This document shows positions 1 to 7,972 of a stretch of 64,000 nt of DNA, piece by piece. Within the stretch, counting starts at the first letter, position 1; every line of letters begins with the position of its first letter. A model generated the notes under the pieces. That model worked only from the letters and a program-made list of their open reading frames with translations. It made no database searches and had not been told where the DNA came from. The DNA is taken from NCBI RefSeq assembly GCF_025770735.1, contig NZ_JAODPB010000006.1, forward strand, positions 124,001-188,000, read 5' to 3'. The position numbers were made by a program, and so were the translations under genes. Origin of the DNA: Shouchella tritolerans. Its GTDB lineage: Bacteria; Bacillota; Bacilli; Bacillales; Bacillaceae_D.

Positions 1-308
1 CCATGGTGTACGACGGCCGAATCCGGGCACTTGGAAAACCGAATGTGTTGCTCGAAGACCTTGCAACAAACTACCTAACGTTTGAAAGTTTCGATGTGGA
101 TCCTGGTGTATTGATCGCCCTGCCCAGCGTGATTCATGTGGAGAAATCCACGTATCGAGTGAGAATTCAAACGGAGGATCTCCAGCGTTCTGCCTACCTA
201 GTTTTAAAAGAATGTGAAGAACGCGGTTGGAAAGTGGCCGCATTCCGTTTTGAGCGAGGCACCCTAGATGATTTGTTTGTCCACCTGTTAAAGGAGCGAT
301 CAGCATGA
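1..308 (+). CDS. ABC transporter ATP-binding protein, C-terminal part
   Basis: The frame is open from the window edge, so the N-terminus with the Walker A and signature motifs lies outside. What is visible begins with a stretch like the post-H-loop strand of ABC ATPases (VYDGRIRALGKPNVLLEDL), followed by about 70 residues of the accessory C-terminal domain common in ABC-2 exporter ATPases. The stop overlaps the start of the permease gene by four bases (ATGA), so the two are translationally coupled and probably form an exporter of the drug or lantibiotic type. The substrate cannot be told. The ATG at position 3 is an internal methionine. Confidence 0.75.
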   Translation, partial: MVYDGRIRALGKPNVLLEDLATNYLTFESFDVDPGVLIALPSVIHVEKSTYRVRIQTEDLQRSAYLVLKECEERGWKVAAFRFERGTLDDLFVHLLKERSA

Positions 309-1045
309 ATAAAATTGTGAAACTGTCGGTAATAGAAACAAAGTTATTTTTTCGAGAAAAAATGGCCGTGTTCTGGACCTTTTTGTTTCCGGTTCTAATG
401 ATCTGGCTATTCGGGACAATGTTCGGAGACGCAAAAATCGGTGGGATGACTTACAGCAATGCTTACATTCCTTCTTGGATGGCCGTGAACATCTTGACCA
501 CTGCGTTTTTCGGAATTGGAACGGTGATGGCCAACTATCGAGAAAAAGGTATTTTGCGACGCTATCAGGTTACAACAGTAAGGCCTTGGATGGTGTTAAC
601 GGCGCAAACCGTGCAGGGAACCGTCATTTTTACCATCAGCGCCGTAATTATTCTCATTTTTGGATACCTCGTCTTCAATTTACATGTACCGAAATATTTA
701 GGAAGTACCCTGTTGGCCATCCTATTAAGCCTGGTTGCCTTCTTCCCGTTCGGACTGTTGATCAATTCTATTGCCAAAAACGTTCGGACTGCCTCAGCCA
801 TCAGTTCACTTGCCTTGAATTTGATGATTTTTCTATCGGGAGCCACCTTTCCGATTGAATGGATGCCAAACGTATTACGTGTTATTGCCCACATCCTTCC
901 GCTATACTATGTCATTGATTTAATAAGGCAAACATGGAATTTCACACCGATTTGGGAGAACGGCGTGGATGTCGCGGTCCTCATTAGTGTCGCCATCGTG
1001 TCGATCATTTTGTCTTCACGGTTTTTCCGCTGGAGCGGGGAATAA
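305..1045 (+). CDS. ABC-2 type transporter permease
   Basis: This is an integral membrane protein of 246 residues with about six hydrophobic segments. It has the ABC-2 layout: a cytoplasmic N-terminus, a first helix near residues 20-37, an amphipathic coupling region (YREKGILRRYQVTTVRP) near residue 80-95, and four closely spaced C-terminal helices with an LPLYYVIDLIR motif. It partners the ATPase whose gene overlaps by four bases. Together they would export a substrate that the sequence does not identify. Length and topology are complete for the family. Confidence 0.85.
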   Translation: MNKIVKLSVIETKLFFREKMAVFWTFLFPVLMIWLFGTMFGDAKIGGMTYSNAYIPSWMAVNILTTAFFGIGTVMANYREKGILRRYQVTTVRPWMVLTAQTVQGTVIFTISAVIILIFGYLVFNLHVPKYLGSTLLAILLSLVAFFPFGLLINSIAKNVRTASAISSLALNLMIFLSGATFPIEWMPNVLRVIAHILPLYYVIDLIRQTWNFTPIWENGVDVAVLISVAIVSIILSSRFFRWSGE

Positions 1046-1090
1046 AATGAAAATGTTATGATTTTTATCGAAGAAAGGTGGAGAGACAAC

Positions 1091-1726
1091 ATGTTTTCAT
1101 TTATTGTCGTAGTATTTCTTTTATTTTTAGTCCCAGGTCCTGCGGTGATTATTACAATTTCTCAAACAATAAAAAGCGGGAGAAAAAATGGTATTATGAC
1201 TGCTTGTGGAATCGCCTTAGGGGATAGTATTCACGTCTTGTTCACTGTTTTAGGATTATCAGCGATATTATTAAGTTCTGCCCTAGCATTTGAAATCGTC
1301 AAATATATCGGGGCTCTTTATTTATTTTACTTAGGGATTCAAATGTTATTTACACAAACTAAACAAAAAGAAAAATCAAACCTTGAACAAACGTCTGGAA
1401 GTATAGATAAAAGCTCGAGCTGGAAATCACTTAAACAAGGTTTTTTAGCAGAAATATTGAATCCTAAAACAGCATTATTCTTTTTGGCATTTTTGCCTCA
1501 ATTTATCAAAAATGACGGAAGCAGTGTAACATTACAGCTTTTTGTTTTAGGGATTGTATTTGTGCTAATGAGTATTACATTCACTTCTTTTTTGGCTTAT
1601 TGTACAAGTTTTATTGGAGCAAAGATGTTCAAAACCTCAGGTGTTTTTGCTAATAAAGTCGAGAAAATGGTTGGTGTGATTTATATTGGCTTAGGCATAC
1701 GTTTAGCCCTTCAAACGCAAGAATAG
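1091..1726 (+). CDS. LysE/RhtB family exporter
   Basis: This 211-residue protein has about six membrane helices. The N-terminal helix carries the LysE/RhtB signature (LVPGPAVIITISQTIKSGRKNG), and a second conserved block reads EILNPKTALFFLAFLPQF near residue 120-140. The family exports amino acids or small metabolites by exchange with protons; the substrate here is unknown. An upstream in-frame ATG exists at 1058, but AAAGGTGG at 1075-1082 sits at the right distance from the ATG at 1091, so I chose the latter. The gene looks more A+T-rich than the core genes of the window, in keeping with an accessory region. Confidence 0.88.
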   Translation: MFSFIVVVFLLFLVPGPAVIITISQTIKSGRKNGIMTACGIALGDSIHVLFTVLGLSAILLSSALAFEIVKYIGALYLFYLGIQMLFTQTKQKEKSNLEQTSGSIDKSSSWKSLKQGFLAEILNPKTALFFLAFLPQFIKNDGSSVTLQLFVLGIVFVLMSITFTSFLAYCTSFIGAKMFKTSGVFANKVEKMVGVIYIGLGIRLALQTQE

Positions 1727-1815
1727 ATGGCGATAGGAATTATACGTTTCACGAAACTTGCCCCACTTCATGATTCCTATAAATGAAAGAAAACGCTTAT
1801 TTTTAAACAACCATG

Positions 1816-1850
1816 GTAACCATCTATCAGTGTAACAGATAGATGGTTAC
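1816..1850 (+). terminator. hairpin downstream of the LysE gene
   Basis: A perfect 13-bp inverted repeat (1816-1828 with 1838-1850) with a 9-nt loop lies 90 bp after the exporter stop. The T tract behind it is short (TTTACG), so it may be a weak terminator or a shared one for the convergent membrane protein gene. Confidence 0.5.
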
Positions 1851-1914
1851 TTTACGTCAGGCACAAAATCAACAAACCCCACTTTCTTTGAGCAATGCTC
1901 TCGAAATATTTATT

Positions 1915-2490
1915 CTAGCCATCGTATTCTTTTTTAGTACGATGTTTGCTATTTCCATAATGATCGACTGCAAAGCTAAACAATACTTTCATCAGAAACA
2001 GTAAGCCGATGATCAACATATGTGTAGTTATTCCTGGCAGCATCGGCACGACCCCCAAACCAACAGACAAAAGCAAGCCCGCTATAAATAATTGCCCACG
2101 CTTCCCAATAAGGGCATTTACGATAAAAGCCCCGATGATCGTATAAGCCCATATCCCTACTGAATACCCAATATTCGTATCGAGAAGCAGGGCAATAAGC
2201 ACGATATGGACATGAATCACAATGAATACGATTCGATTTTTTTTCCGCGCCGCATAAAAATTACTAGTTGATGCAGTAAAATTCGCTATAACGCCCGCAA
2301 AAACATCGAAAATCAATAGTAATGCCAAAGCAGTGCGCCACGCTGGCAAATCATTAGCCAATTCAGGGAATCGATAATATAGCACAGCCGTCAGTATACC
2401 GCCAAAAAGCAATATCGCTAAAATAGATCCAACAGATTGTTTTTCACCAAATACATCGTGCAAAAAAGAAGGAATTCGAAGCTGTCTCAT
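1915..2490 (-). CDS. multi-pass membrane protein of unknown function
   Basis: The 191 residues contain about six hydrophobic segments joined by very short loops, with a basic cytoplasmic loop (YAARKKNRI) in the middle and a charged C-terminus (HRTKKEYDG). I do not recognise the family and see no catalytic motif. It stands head to head with a TetR regulator across a 175-bp gap, an arrangement in which the regulator often controls the neighbour. The ATG at 2490 has a modest GGAAG site upstream. Function remains open. Confidence 0.65.
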   Translation of the reverse strand: MRQLRIPSFLHDVFGEKQSVGSILAILLFGGILTAVLYYRFPELANDLPAWRTALALLLIFDVFAGVIANFTASTSNFYAARKKNRIVFIVIHVHIVLIALLLDTNIGYSVGIWAYTIIGAFIVNALIGKRGQLFIAGLLLSVGLGVVPMLPGITTHMLIIGLLFLMKVLFSFAVDHYGNSKHRTKKEYDG

Positions 2491-2665
2491 TTCACGCCAC
2501 TTCCATCATTAATAATTAACATCTTTTTATAAAGTTATGTATTCTTTATAGTTTTTATCTCTAAAACTATTATATCTACTTGAACCTCATTGTTCAATAT
2601 GTTTTGTACTATTTTTATTGAATCCATCTAAAACTTTGGTTACACTACATATGAGGTGAACAACG

Positions 2666-3256
2666 ATGAACGGTTATGAACGACGGAAACAGAAAAAAAT
2701 CGAGCAAATATTCAGTGCATCCATTGAATTATTTTTCAAATACGGCTTTCAAAAGGTTAGCGTGAATGAGATTGCGCATAGAGCGAATGTTTCCCCCGCA
2801 ACCATATATAATTACTTCGGGACAAAAGAACAACTTTATACTGCCTCCCTGATGAATTGGCTGGATAAGCAGTTGGCACAGTACGAGGACATCCTGAAGT
2901 CCGGGTTATCTTTTCTTGAAAAGACTAAAAATATCATGCTGTTGGAGGCTAAAAACTTAAAAATTTTAGCAGATGAGTTTCCGAAATTCCCATCTTCTGA
3001 TTTAAGAGGGTTGATACAAATGATGGACGGTTATAACCAGCAGAAGGTCGTGCCTTTTTTTAAGAAGTTTGTCGAGCTTGGAAAACAAGAAGGGTATATT
3101 CGAAAAGATCAATCTGAAGAGATGATGCTGCGTTATTTTGCAATGTTCCAGAATGAACTGGTCCGGAATTGGGAGGGGTCGAATCAAAAACAGACAGCCG
3201 AGAATATGGATCAATTGATGGAGTTGTTCTTTTATGGGGTAGCTGGACGGGCATAG
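2666..3256 (+). CDS. TetR/AcrR family transcriptional regulator
   Basis: This is a DNA-binding repressor of 196 residues. The N-terminal helix-turn-helix is canonical (residues about 10-55: IFSASIELFFKYGFQKVSV then ANVSPATIYNYFGTKEQLY). The rest is a helical ligand-binding and dimerisation domain with no diagnostic motif. GAGGTGA lies 6-8 bases before the ATG. It is divergent from the membrane protein gene at 1915-2490, and I infer that it regulates that gene and itself. The ligand is unknown. Confidence 0.88.
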   Translation: MNGYERRKQKKIEQIFSASIELFFKYGFQKVSVNEIAHRANVSPATIYNYFGTKEQLYTASLMNWLDKQLAQYEDILKSGLSFLEKTKNIMLLEAKNLKILADEFPKFPSSDLRGLIQMMDGYNQQKVVPFFKKFVELGKQEGYIRKDQSEEMMLRYFAMFQNELVRNWEGSNQKQTAENMDQLMELFFYGVAGRA

Positions 3257-3585
3257 CTTTAGAAATAGTGCAAACCGATTAACTACTTTGTAATCCTTAG
3301 AACTATTAAGAAAAAACCTATTTTATTAGTAATCGACTTGTAGCTGAAGTATCAGTAGAGTGTTAAGAGTCTCGTCCTTAGCAAAAGAGTTTTGTACTTT
3401 TCGTTCATGGAGTCAAAATATCGCAATCTGAAAAAAGTAGTATAAGCAAGAAAACCCAGAAATTGGCATAAAGCTAGAAAAAAGCTCTTTAACACGGGGA
3501 ATTTTTTCTATACACGATAGCGTATTTCATCAAAGAAATGACCATAATTTAAGAAATAAGTGGATGTGACAAGGGAGGGTTGAAA
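3257..3585. other. intergenic stretch with no gene recognised
   Basis: This 329-bp A+T-rich gap lies between the TetR gene and the nucleotidyltransferase-fold gene. All frames are broken by stops within about 30 codons. I see no convincing terminator or operator. AAGGGAGGG at 3571-3579 is the ribosome binding site of the next gene. Confidence 0.6.
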
Positions 3586-4185
3586 ATGGGAAAGCAGGAA
3601 GAACTACTTGCCCGCCAACTGCGGCTGCAAGCTGAAGCAGATACGATTGTTGAAGAAATGCACCTTAAGCAATTGCTGGCAGAAGCTGGTACACCTGTAA
3701 AAGTAGGGAGTGCGGCTCTAGGTTTAATGACTTGGAGAGACCTCGATATTACTGTCGTTTGTTCTAAGTTAAATATCGCTACAATTTCCGGCATCGCTTC
3801 ACAATTGATGTCCAATCCCCAAGTCCGCGATTTGACATTCATCAATGATACGGGCAATTGGAACACTGATCCAACCTATCCCGACGGTTATTTTCTAGGT
3901 ATCACTTACGAATCCACCATTGGACACAAATGGGAACTGGATATTTGGTTTGTGGACGAGCCTGACAAACAGCCCGATTTGCAGCATATTCGCACGATGG
4001 CTGATCGACTAACTCCAGAAGCGATTGTCTCTATTTTAAGCATTAAGACCGTTTGGGCCACACGACCCGAGTATGGGAAGCAAGTAACAAGCTTTGATAT
4101 CTATACTTCTGTATTAGATCATAATGTACGTACACCTGACGAATTTAAGAAATGGCTGGAAAGCCGAAACAACCATTTTCAGTAA
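3586..4185 (+). CDS. nucleotidyltransferase-fold protein
   Basis: This 199-residue soluble protein has the minimal nucleotidyltransferase motif near residue 45-60 (GSAALGLMTWRDLDI), where the G-S and the D-x-D pair bind nucleotide and metal. A third acidic position is plausible in the strand WELDIWFVDEP near residue 125. Such proteins transfer a nucleotide to small molecules, antibiotics or proteins, and the target here is not visible. A TTG at 3580 is in frame, but AAGGGAGGG at 3571-3579 fits the ATG at 3586 better. No partner HEPN or antitoxin gene is adjacent, so I do not call it a toxin system. Confidence 0.72.
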   Translation: MGKQEELLARQLRLQAEADTIVEEMHLKQLLAEAGTPVKVGSAALGLMTWRDLDITVVCSKLNIATISGIASQLMSNPQVRDLTFINDTGNWNTDPTYPDGYFLGITYESTIGHKWELDIWFVDEPDKQPDLQHIRTMADRLTPEAIVSILSIKTVWATRPEYGKQVTSFDIYTSVLDHNVRTPDEFKKWLESRNNHFQ

Positions 4186-4221
4186 AAATCTAATCTCGCA
4201 CTCCAGCAAACTGTATGGAGG

Positions 4222-4671
4222 TTACCCCTTAAGGACAGCCTTCAAGCCGGCAGCTGTTTGCGGCTGCTCTTTCTTCATCGATTGGCGCATGAAAAATTCA
4301 GCTACCTTCGGAACGTTGTCAACTTGAATGGAGAAATGAACACGGCAAGATTGATCCGAGATCGGCTCAATACGATAGCTTTCACAAAACGATTGTTTTT
4401 CATCAGGACCTGTCTCCAGCGTCAACAATTGATCCTGAACAAGCTCGGTCACGATCATGTTTTTTTCGCTCTTGAAGCCTGAGTATTTTCCACTTTCGAA
4501 ATACTTGGTCCCCAACTCAAACGGTCCTTCAGGAGTCACTCGCGCCTCCATAATACCTTTAATCCAGGAAGGCCGCCCCTTTAAATCAATGAGGCGTGAA
4601 AAAACGCTTGCTGGAGAGCAATAAAGGAGAGTCGTTTCCTGGTAAAGATACGGTCTATCGCTTTCAATCAC
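4222..4671 (-). CDS. SRPBCC (polyketide cyclase/START-like) family protein
   Basis: This 149-residue protein has the SRPBCC helix-grip fold signature. An N-terminal strand (YQETTLLYCSPASVFSRLID) leads to a W-I-K-G turn near residue 37, then alternating strands, and it ends in the long C-terminal helix. These proteins bind small hydrophobic ligands in a central cavity. The start is GTG at 4671, because an in-frame TAA lies just upstream at 4684-4686; no good ribosome binding site is visible. It begins inside the remains of a recombinase gene, so the upstream region has been rearranged and expression is uncertain. Confidence 0.7.
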   Translation of the reverse strand: MIESDRPYLYQETTLLYCSPASVFSRLIDLKGRPSWIKGIMEARVTPEGPFELGTKYFESGKYSGFKSEKNMIVTELVQDQLLTLETGPDEKQSFCESYRIEPISDQSCRVHFSIQVDNVPKVAEFFMRQSMKKEQPQTAAGLKAVLKG

Positions 4672-4689
4672 GCGGGGTATCCATTACCG

Positions 4690-4893
4690 AAACTCTTTCG
4701 CGGGTTGAGAAACGAACCTGATACGAGTTAAGTCCGGAACAAAATTCCTCTAACATTTTTTGAAGTTGCTCACGATCCTTTGTTGCTCCAAAAACTTTTT
4801 CTTCAAAATAATATTCATACGGATCTCGTTTAGTTGCTAAGGGTTTTGTCCAACAGAATTAACACGAACATAACCAATTTTCCGTAAAATACT
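4690..4893 (-). pseudogene. remnant of a serine site-specific recombinase (resolvase/invertase family)
   Basis: On the minus strand from about 4884 one frame reads RKIGYVRVNSVGQNP and then a stop. This matches the N-terminus of Tn3-type resolvases, where the catalytic serine follows R-V and appears as S or N-S. After the stop, neighbouring frames read QLNEIRMNIIFEEK and then FGATKDREQLQKMLEE, the typical second block of the catalytic domain (usually SGA-x-DR-x-LQ-x-ML). At least one frameshift, one stop and the loss of the DNA-binding C-terminus make it inactive. It marks an old mobile element. Confidence 0.72.
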
Positions 4894-4957
4894 ACTCCAT
4901 TTTTGATTTTATGTTGACTAGTTAGTGATGCAATATGCTGTATGCTTAAATGCATAC

Positions 4958-5995
4958 TTAATTTACAGAATTTTGTCGAATGCTTCCTTCATCAAGCGAT
5001 ATAGCCCCTCTGATAAAAAATGAAAGTATCAATCCTAATATTGTTATGCAAAAGCTCACTTTGAATGCAAACTGTATCCCTGAAGCAACTACATCGGCAT
5101 GTTCAATTCCTAATCCTGAACTAGATAATTCGCTTTAAAAATGCTTTTGTCCCCTATAAAAAGCTACACCGATTGCACTCACCAGAGATCTGCTGTAATG
5201 TACTTAGAATTGTAGTACCATGTTATAGTGTTTAGCTGTGAGTTCACTTAAACCATTTGTTTGTGCTGGCATTATAATCATAGCAATTGCAACCATAACT
5301 AAAGAGTAAAGTAATATAATAGTTGTTAACAAAGTTGAAATGGATACTTTAGAAAATGACCACAAACTAATTGCTAGCAAAATCATTCCTGGTATAACTA
5401 AAATTCTTGGACCAAATCTATCAAAAATTCTACCGATAAAAGGAGAGGGAACACCATTTAAAATTGCACCAGGTAATAAAATTTACCAGCAGCAATGGTA
5501 CTGATACCAAGCACATTTTCAAAAAAGAACGGAAGCAAAATAATCGTTGAAAATTGTACCATCGTTCCAATTAGAATCAGAGATGTAGCTAATGCAAACA
5601 TAGGATATTGAAAATTCAAGTATGGGTGCTGTAGATCTTAATTGCCTCCATACAAACAATGAAAGTGTAAAAATACCGGTACGAATCGGGACATAAACTG
5701 TAGAATTTAACCAATTTTCTGATCCATCACCAGCATAACTAAGCCCGAATACCACCAAATCCAAGGATGGAAAGAAAAACAGAGAAAAAGTCAACTTTTG
5801 GTTTAGTAACTTTTGACACATTATCTAATGTAAAAAACGAGATAATTGGGACTGCAATTATAACTTGTAGCACCATAAAAAAGAGCAGAAGAATTCATAT
5901 CAGTGACTAGGACTGGGATCGCTAAATTCAATAATGTTTCATTTAAAAGTGTAAAAAACACTCCTTTAGCATATTTACCCTTTTAATAATTGTAT
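4958..5995 (-). pseudogene. decayed DHA2-family MFS drug-efflux pump
   Basis: Fragments in several minus-strand frames add up to a 14-helix EmrB/QacA/LmrB-type transporter. An N-terminal piece (LLNETLLNLAIPVL) lies near 5950, a middle piece (VFGLSYAGDGSENWLNSTVYVP) near 5700-5770, a helix pair with IMPAQTNGLSELT near 5230-5390, and a C-terminus (GIEHADVVASGIQFAFKVSF) ending at the stop at 4958-4960. Helices 2-6 are missing between the first two pieces, and several frameshifts separate the rest. The family pumps drugs outward with the proton gradient; this copy cannot work. It sits beside the recombinase remnant. Confidence 0.8.
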
Positions 5996-6052
5996 TCTTC
6001 AAAAAGATCAAAGTCAATTTAGTGTATTATATGACATTTACATGGGCACTGC

Positions 6053-6092
6053 TTAAAAAAAGAGAGATATCACTATTGATTATAGTGATATC
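6053..6092 (-). terminator. guaA terminator
   Basis: A perfect 11-bp stem (6066-6076 with 6082-6092) with a 5-nt loop is followed on the minus strand by a run of seven T after TCTC. It lies 130 bp beyond the guaA stop and is a clear intrinsic terminator. Confidence 0.85.
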
Positions 6093-6223
6093 CCCCTACA
6101 ACACATCAAAAGCTCATCCCATTTTTCCTCTGGCGGGAATCTTGGCGGAGAACCTATTCATTTTTAACCATTCTATCCATGTTACGTACCACCGAAGTTT
6201 TCACTTCAAATGCTCTCAGTGAG

Positions 6224-7771
6224 TTACTCCCACTCAATCGTGGAAGGTGGCTTGCTCGTAATGTCGTACACAATCCGGTTGACGTGTTCGACTTCGTTGA
6301 CGATCCGGGTGGAGATGATTTCCAGCACGTCCCATGGAATGCGCGCCCAATCGGACGTCATGCCGTCAATCGAGGTAACGGCGCGGATGCCGACGGTGTA
6401 ATCGTATGTGCGTGTGTCGCCCATGACGCCAACGCTTCGCATATTCGGCAGTGCCGTAAAGTATTGCCAAATTTCGCGGTCAAGCCCGGCTTTTTTGATT
6501 TCTTCACGCAAGATTGCGTCTGATTCACGGACAATTTTTAGCTTCTCATCGGTAATTTCGCCAAGGACGCGAATGCCGAGGCCTGGGCCAGGGAATGGTT
6601 GGCGCCATACAATCTCATCTGGAATGCCAAGTTCTGTGCCAAGAGCACGCACTTCGTCTTTAAATAGCGCATTGAGTGGCTCAATTAATTCAAAAGCCAT
6701 GTCTTCTGGCAAACCGCCTACATTATGGTGCGATTTAATCGTTTGGGCCGTGTCTGTTCCTGACTCAATGATGTCGGTATAAAGTGTTCCTTGAGCGAGG
6801 AAGTCCATTTTCTTATCTTTTAGTTTTGCCGCTTCTTCATCAAAGACGTAAATAAATTCGTTGCCGATAATTTTCCGTTTTTGTTCTGGATCGGTAACGC
6901 CTTTTAATTTAGTCAAGAACCGTTCTGATGCGTCAATTTTGACGACATTCATGTTAAAGCCTTGGCTGAATGTTTCCATGACGCTTTCTGCTTCTCCTTT
7001 GCGAAGCAAGCCATGGTCAATGAACATGCATGTCAATTGATCGCCAATGGCTTTATGGATGAGCACCGCTACTACGGAGGAGTCAACGCCACCGCTTAAT
7101 GCGCACAACACGTGGCGGTCCCCTACTTGTTCGCGGATTTTCTTGATTTCCTCTTCAATGAAGTTTTCCATTGACCAATCGCCTTTAGCGCCGCAAATGT
7201 CAAACGCAAAATTTTTCAAAAGGTCATTGCCAAATTCGGAATGCCGCACTTCGGGATGAAACTGCACGCCGTACAAGTTGCGGGACTCATCGCTCATCGC
7301 TGCAACTGGGCAGGAAGGATTGGAAGCGTCGACGGTAAAGCCCTCTGGAGGAGCCACAATTTTGTCGCCATGGCTCATCCAAACGGTTTGCTCAATGGGC
7401 AAGCCTTTAAAGAGCGACGATTGGTTTTCCACATTTAATAACGCTTTTCCGTATTCACGATGGGAAGCCTTGTCGACTTTGCCGCCAAAGTGATGTGTCA
7501 TTAATTGGACGCCATAACAAATCCCTAAAATCGGAATGCCTAAATCATAAATGGCAGGGTCGCATTTAGGGGAACCTTCTGCATACGCGCTGTTAGGCCC
7601 GCCTGAAAAGATAATGCCGATTGGGTTCATTTCTTTTAATTCATCCGCCGTCAGTTTGTGTGAATGCAGTTCGCTATACACACCGAGGTCGCGGATCCGT
7701 CTTGTGATCAGTTGATTGTATTGCCCACCAAAGTCAAGGACAACAATCGTTTCATGATTCGTTACTTGCAT
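6224..7771 (-). CDS. guaA: GMP synthase (glutamine-hydrolysing)
   Basis: GuaA converts XMP to GMP with ATP and glutamine in the cytoplasm. The 515 residues are full length. The N-terminal class I amidotransferase domain has the nucleophile elbow GICYG near residue 85 and the His-x-Glu partner in GVQFHPEV near residue 170. The ATP pyrophosphatase domain has the P-loop SGGVDSSV near residue 230, and the C-terminal dimerisation domain ends in PPSTIEWE as in other bacteria. AAAGGGTG precedes the ATG. As in B. subtilis it follows yeaC-yeaD-yebA. I looked for a purine riboswitch in the 200-bp leader (7772-7972) and did not find one. Confidence 0.98.
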   Translation of the reverse strand: MQVTNHETIVVLDFGGQYNQLITRRIRDLGVYSELHSHKLTADELKEMNPIGIIFSGGPNSAYAEGSPKCDPAIYDLGIPILGICYGVQLMTHHFGGKVDKASHREYGKALLNVENQSSLFKGLPIEQTVWMSHGDKIVAPPEGFTVDASNPSCPVAAMSDESRNLYGVQFHPEVRHSEFGNDLLKNFAFDICGAKGDWSMENFIEEEIKKIREQVGDRHVLCALSGGVDSSVVAVLIHKAIGDQLTCMFIDHGLLRKGEAESVMETFSQGFNMNVVKIDASERFLTKLKGVTDPEQKRKIIGNEFIYVFDEEAAKLKDKKMDFLAQGTLYTDIIESGTDTAQTIKSHHNVGGLPEDMAFELIEPLNALFKDEVRALGTELGIPDEIVWRQPFPGPGLGIRVLGEITDEKLKIVRESDAILREEIKKAGLDREIWQYFTALPNMRSVGVMGDTRTYDYTVGIRAVTSIDGMTSDWARIPWDVLEIISTRIVNEVEHVNRIVYDITSKPPSTIEWE

Positions 7772-7972
7772 GCAGCTTCACCCTTTGCTAAAGAAATTCT
7801 ATATAGGAAAAAAAGTCAATCGCTATCGCAAATAAAACGGCTACAAGAGCAATCGCCCCTCGGCATTGCCTTTGCAGCCATATAAATGAATGCTCTCCCC
7901 TTTGTTTCGGGATCACGCATTTCTTTATGCAGCTTATACGCCAATAATCATAACAAGCCTGCTTGAATGCGG

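Noticed and set aside
3586-4185. Nucleotidyltransferase-fold gene as a toxin of an abortive infection or MNT-HEPN pair
   Set aside because: No HEPN, antitoxin or AbiEi-like partner is adjacent and the protein is longer than MNT antitoxins.
7772-7972. Search for a purine riboswitch before guaA
   Set aside because: The conserved loop sequences of the purine aptamer are absent in the leader.
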